Assembly (NCBI GenBank): GCA_004322005.1
Contig: SCRF01000084.1
Coordinates: 1-47,364, forward strand
From: Rhodanobacter sp.
Lineage (GTDB): Bacteria > Pseudomonadota > Gammaproteobacteria > Xanthomonadales > Rhodanobacteraceae
Direction: 5' to 3'
DNA length: 47,364 nt
This document shows, one piece after another, positions 47,292 through 47,364 of the stretch (positions are counted from its first letter, which is position 1; each line of letters starts with the position of its first letter). The notes beneath the pieces were generated by a model. It saw nothing but the letters and a program-made list of their open reading frames with translations, was not told where the DNA came from and did not search any database. The position numbers and the translations under genes were made by a program.

Positions 47292-47364
47292 TCAGCCTCC
47301 CTGCATCGGGGCGACAATTTCGATCTGGTCGCCATCGCGCAGCGCGGTCGACGCGCGCGCGACT
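47292..47364 (-). CDS. thiS: Sulfur carrier protein ThiS (partial, cut by window end)
   Basis: The C-terminal 23 residues of a ThiS protein read off the window edge. They end VAPMQGG before the stop, and the preceding residues include ALRDGDQIEI. The Gly-Gly end that ThiF adenylates and the GDxIEI block are the family signature. It lies directly ahead of thiG, in a thiS-thiG-thiE-thiF-thiD order. The start is outside the window. Confidence 0.9.
   Translation of the reverse strand, partial: VARASTALRDGDQIEIVAPMQGG

Overview
The window is GC-rich chromosomal DNA of a gammaproteobacterium, most likely of the Xanthomonadales (Rhodanobacter/Dyella-like). Supporting signs are the rhlB/trxA-rho neighbourhood, GTAG-type REP hairpins, a HemB without zinc cysteines, and a respiratory nitrate reductase operon like that of denitrifying Rhodanobacter. 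The lineage call is inference from gene content and repeat style; no database search was possible. Coding density is high. The strong GC bias at codon position 3 creates many long false ORFs antisense to real genes.

Layout. 1-1.5 kb: thymidine kinase and an unrecognised protein. 1.6-5.8 kb (minus): ABC ATPase, permease, GldG-like protein and DUF4340-like protein, followed by mutM. 6.1-7.3 kb: fatty acid desaturase. 7.6-8.0 kb (minus): ribosomal proteins L28 and L33. 8.3-12.9 kb: secB, gpsA and an SNF2 helicase. 13.0-14.8 kb (minus): HAD phosphatase and glucokinase. 15.0-17.1 kb: hemB and a secreted esterase. 17.2-17.8 kb: a large non-coding element built of nested hairpins. 18.0-20.5 kb: pyrC and gshA, convergent. 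20.6-23.4 kb: a REP cluster, rho, a small mobile element and trxA. 23.9-29.1 kb: rhlB, ftsE-ftsX, a two-receiver response regulator and ung. 29.3-39.7 kb: narGHJI, a parvulin, narK and a TDT-family transporter behind a probable Anr/FNR promoter. 39.8-40.3 kb: a BrnT/BrnA toxin-antitoxin pair. 40.4-43.9 kb (minus): a second SNF2 helicase with a SWIM zinc finger. 44.1-47.4 kb (minus): thiS(partial)-thiG-thiE-thiF-thiD.

Functionally, the nar block is the main accessory system: a membrane-bound nitrate reductase with its own chaperone (NarJ), a probable folding helper (parvulin), a nitrate/nitrite transporter and a second anion transporter, apparently switched on by low oxygen. The thi block makes the thiazole half of thiamine and joins it to the pyrimidine. 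The rest is mostly housekeeping.

The most unusual signals are non-coding. Two inverted copies (22896-23065 and 43954-44098) of a 145-170 bp MITE-like element are each flanked by a perfect 11-bp target duplication; one is inserted at the trxA stop codon. A roughly 576-bp element (17200-17775) is an inverted repeat whose arms are filled with small hairpins having TCC loops on one side and GGA loops on the other. A duplication around a REP fragment gives the desaturase gene two in-frame start codons. The brnT start codon sits at the predicted transcription start, which suggests a leaderless toxin mRNA.
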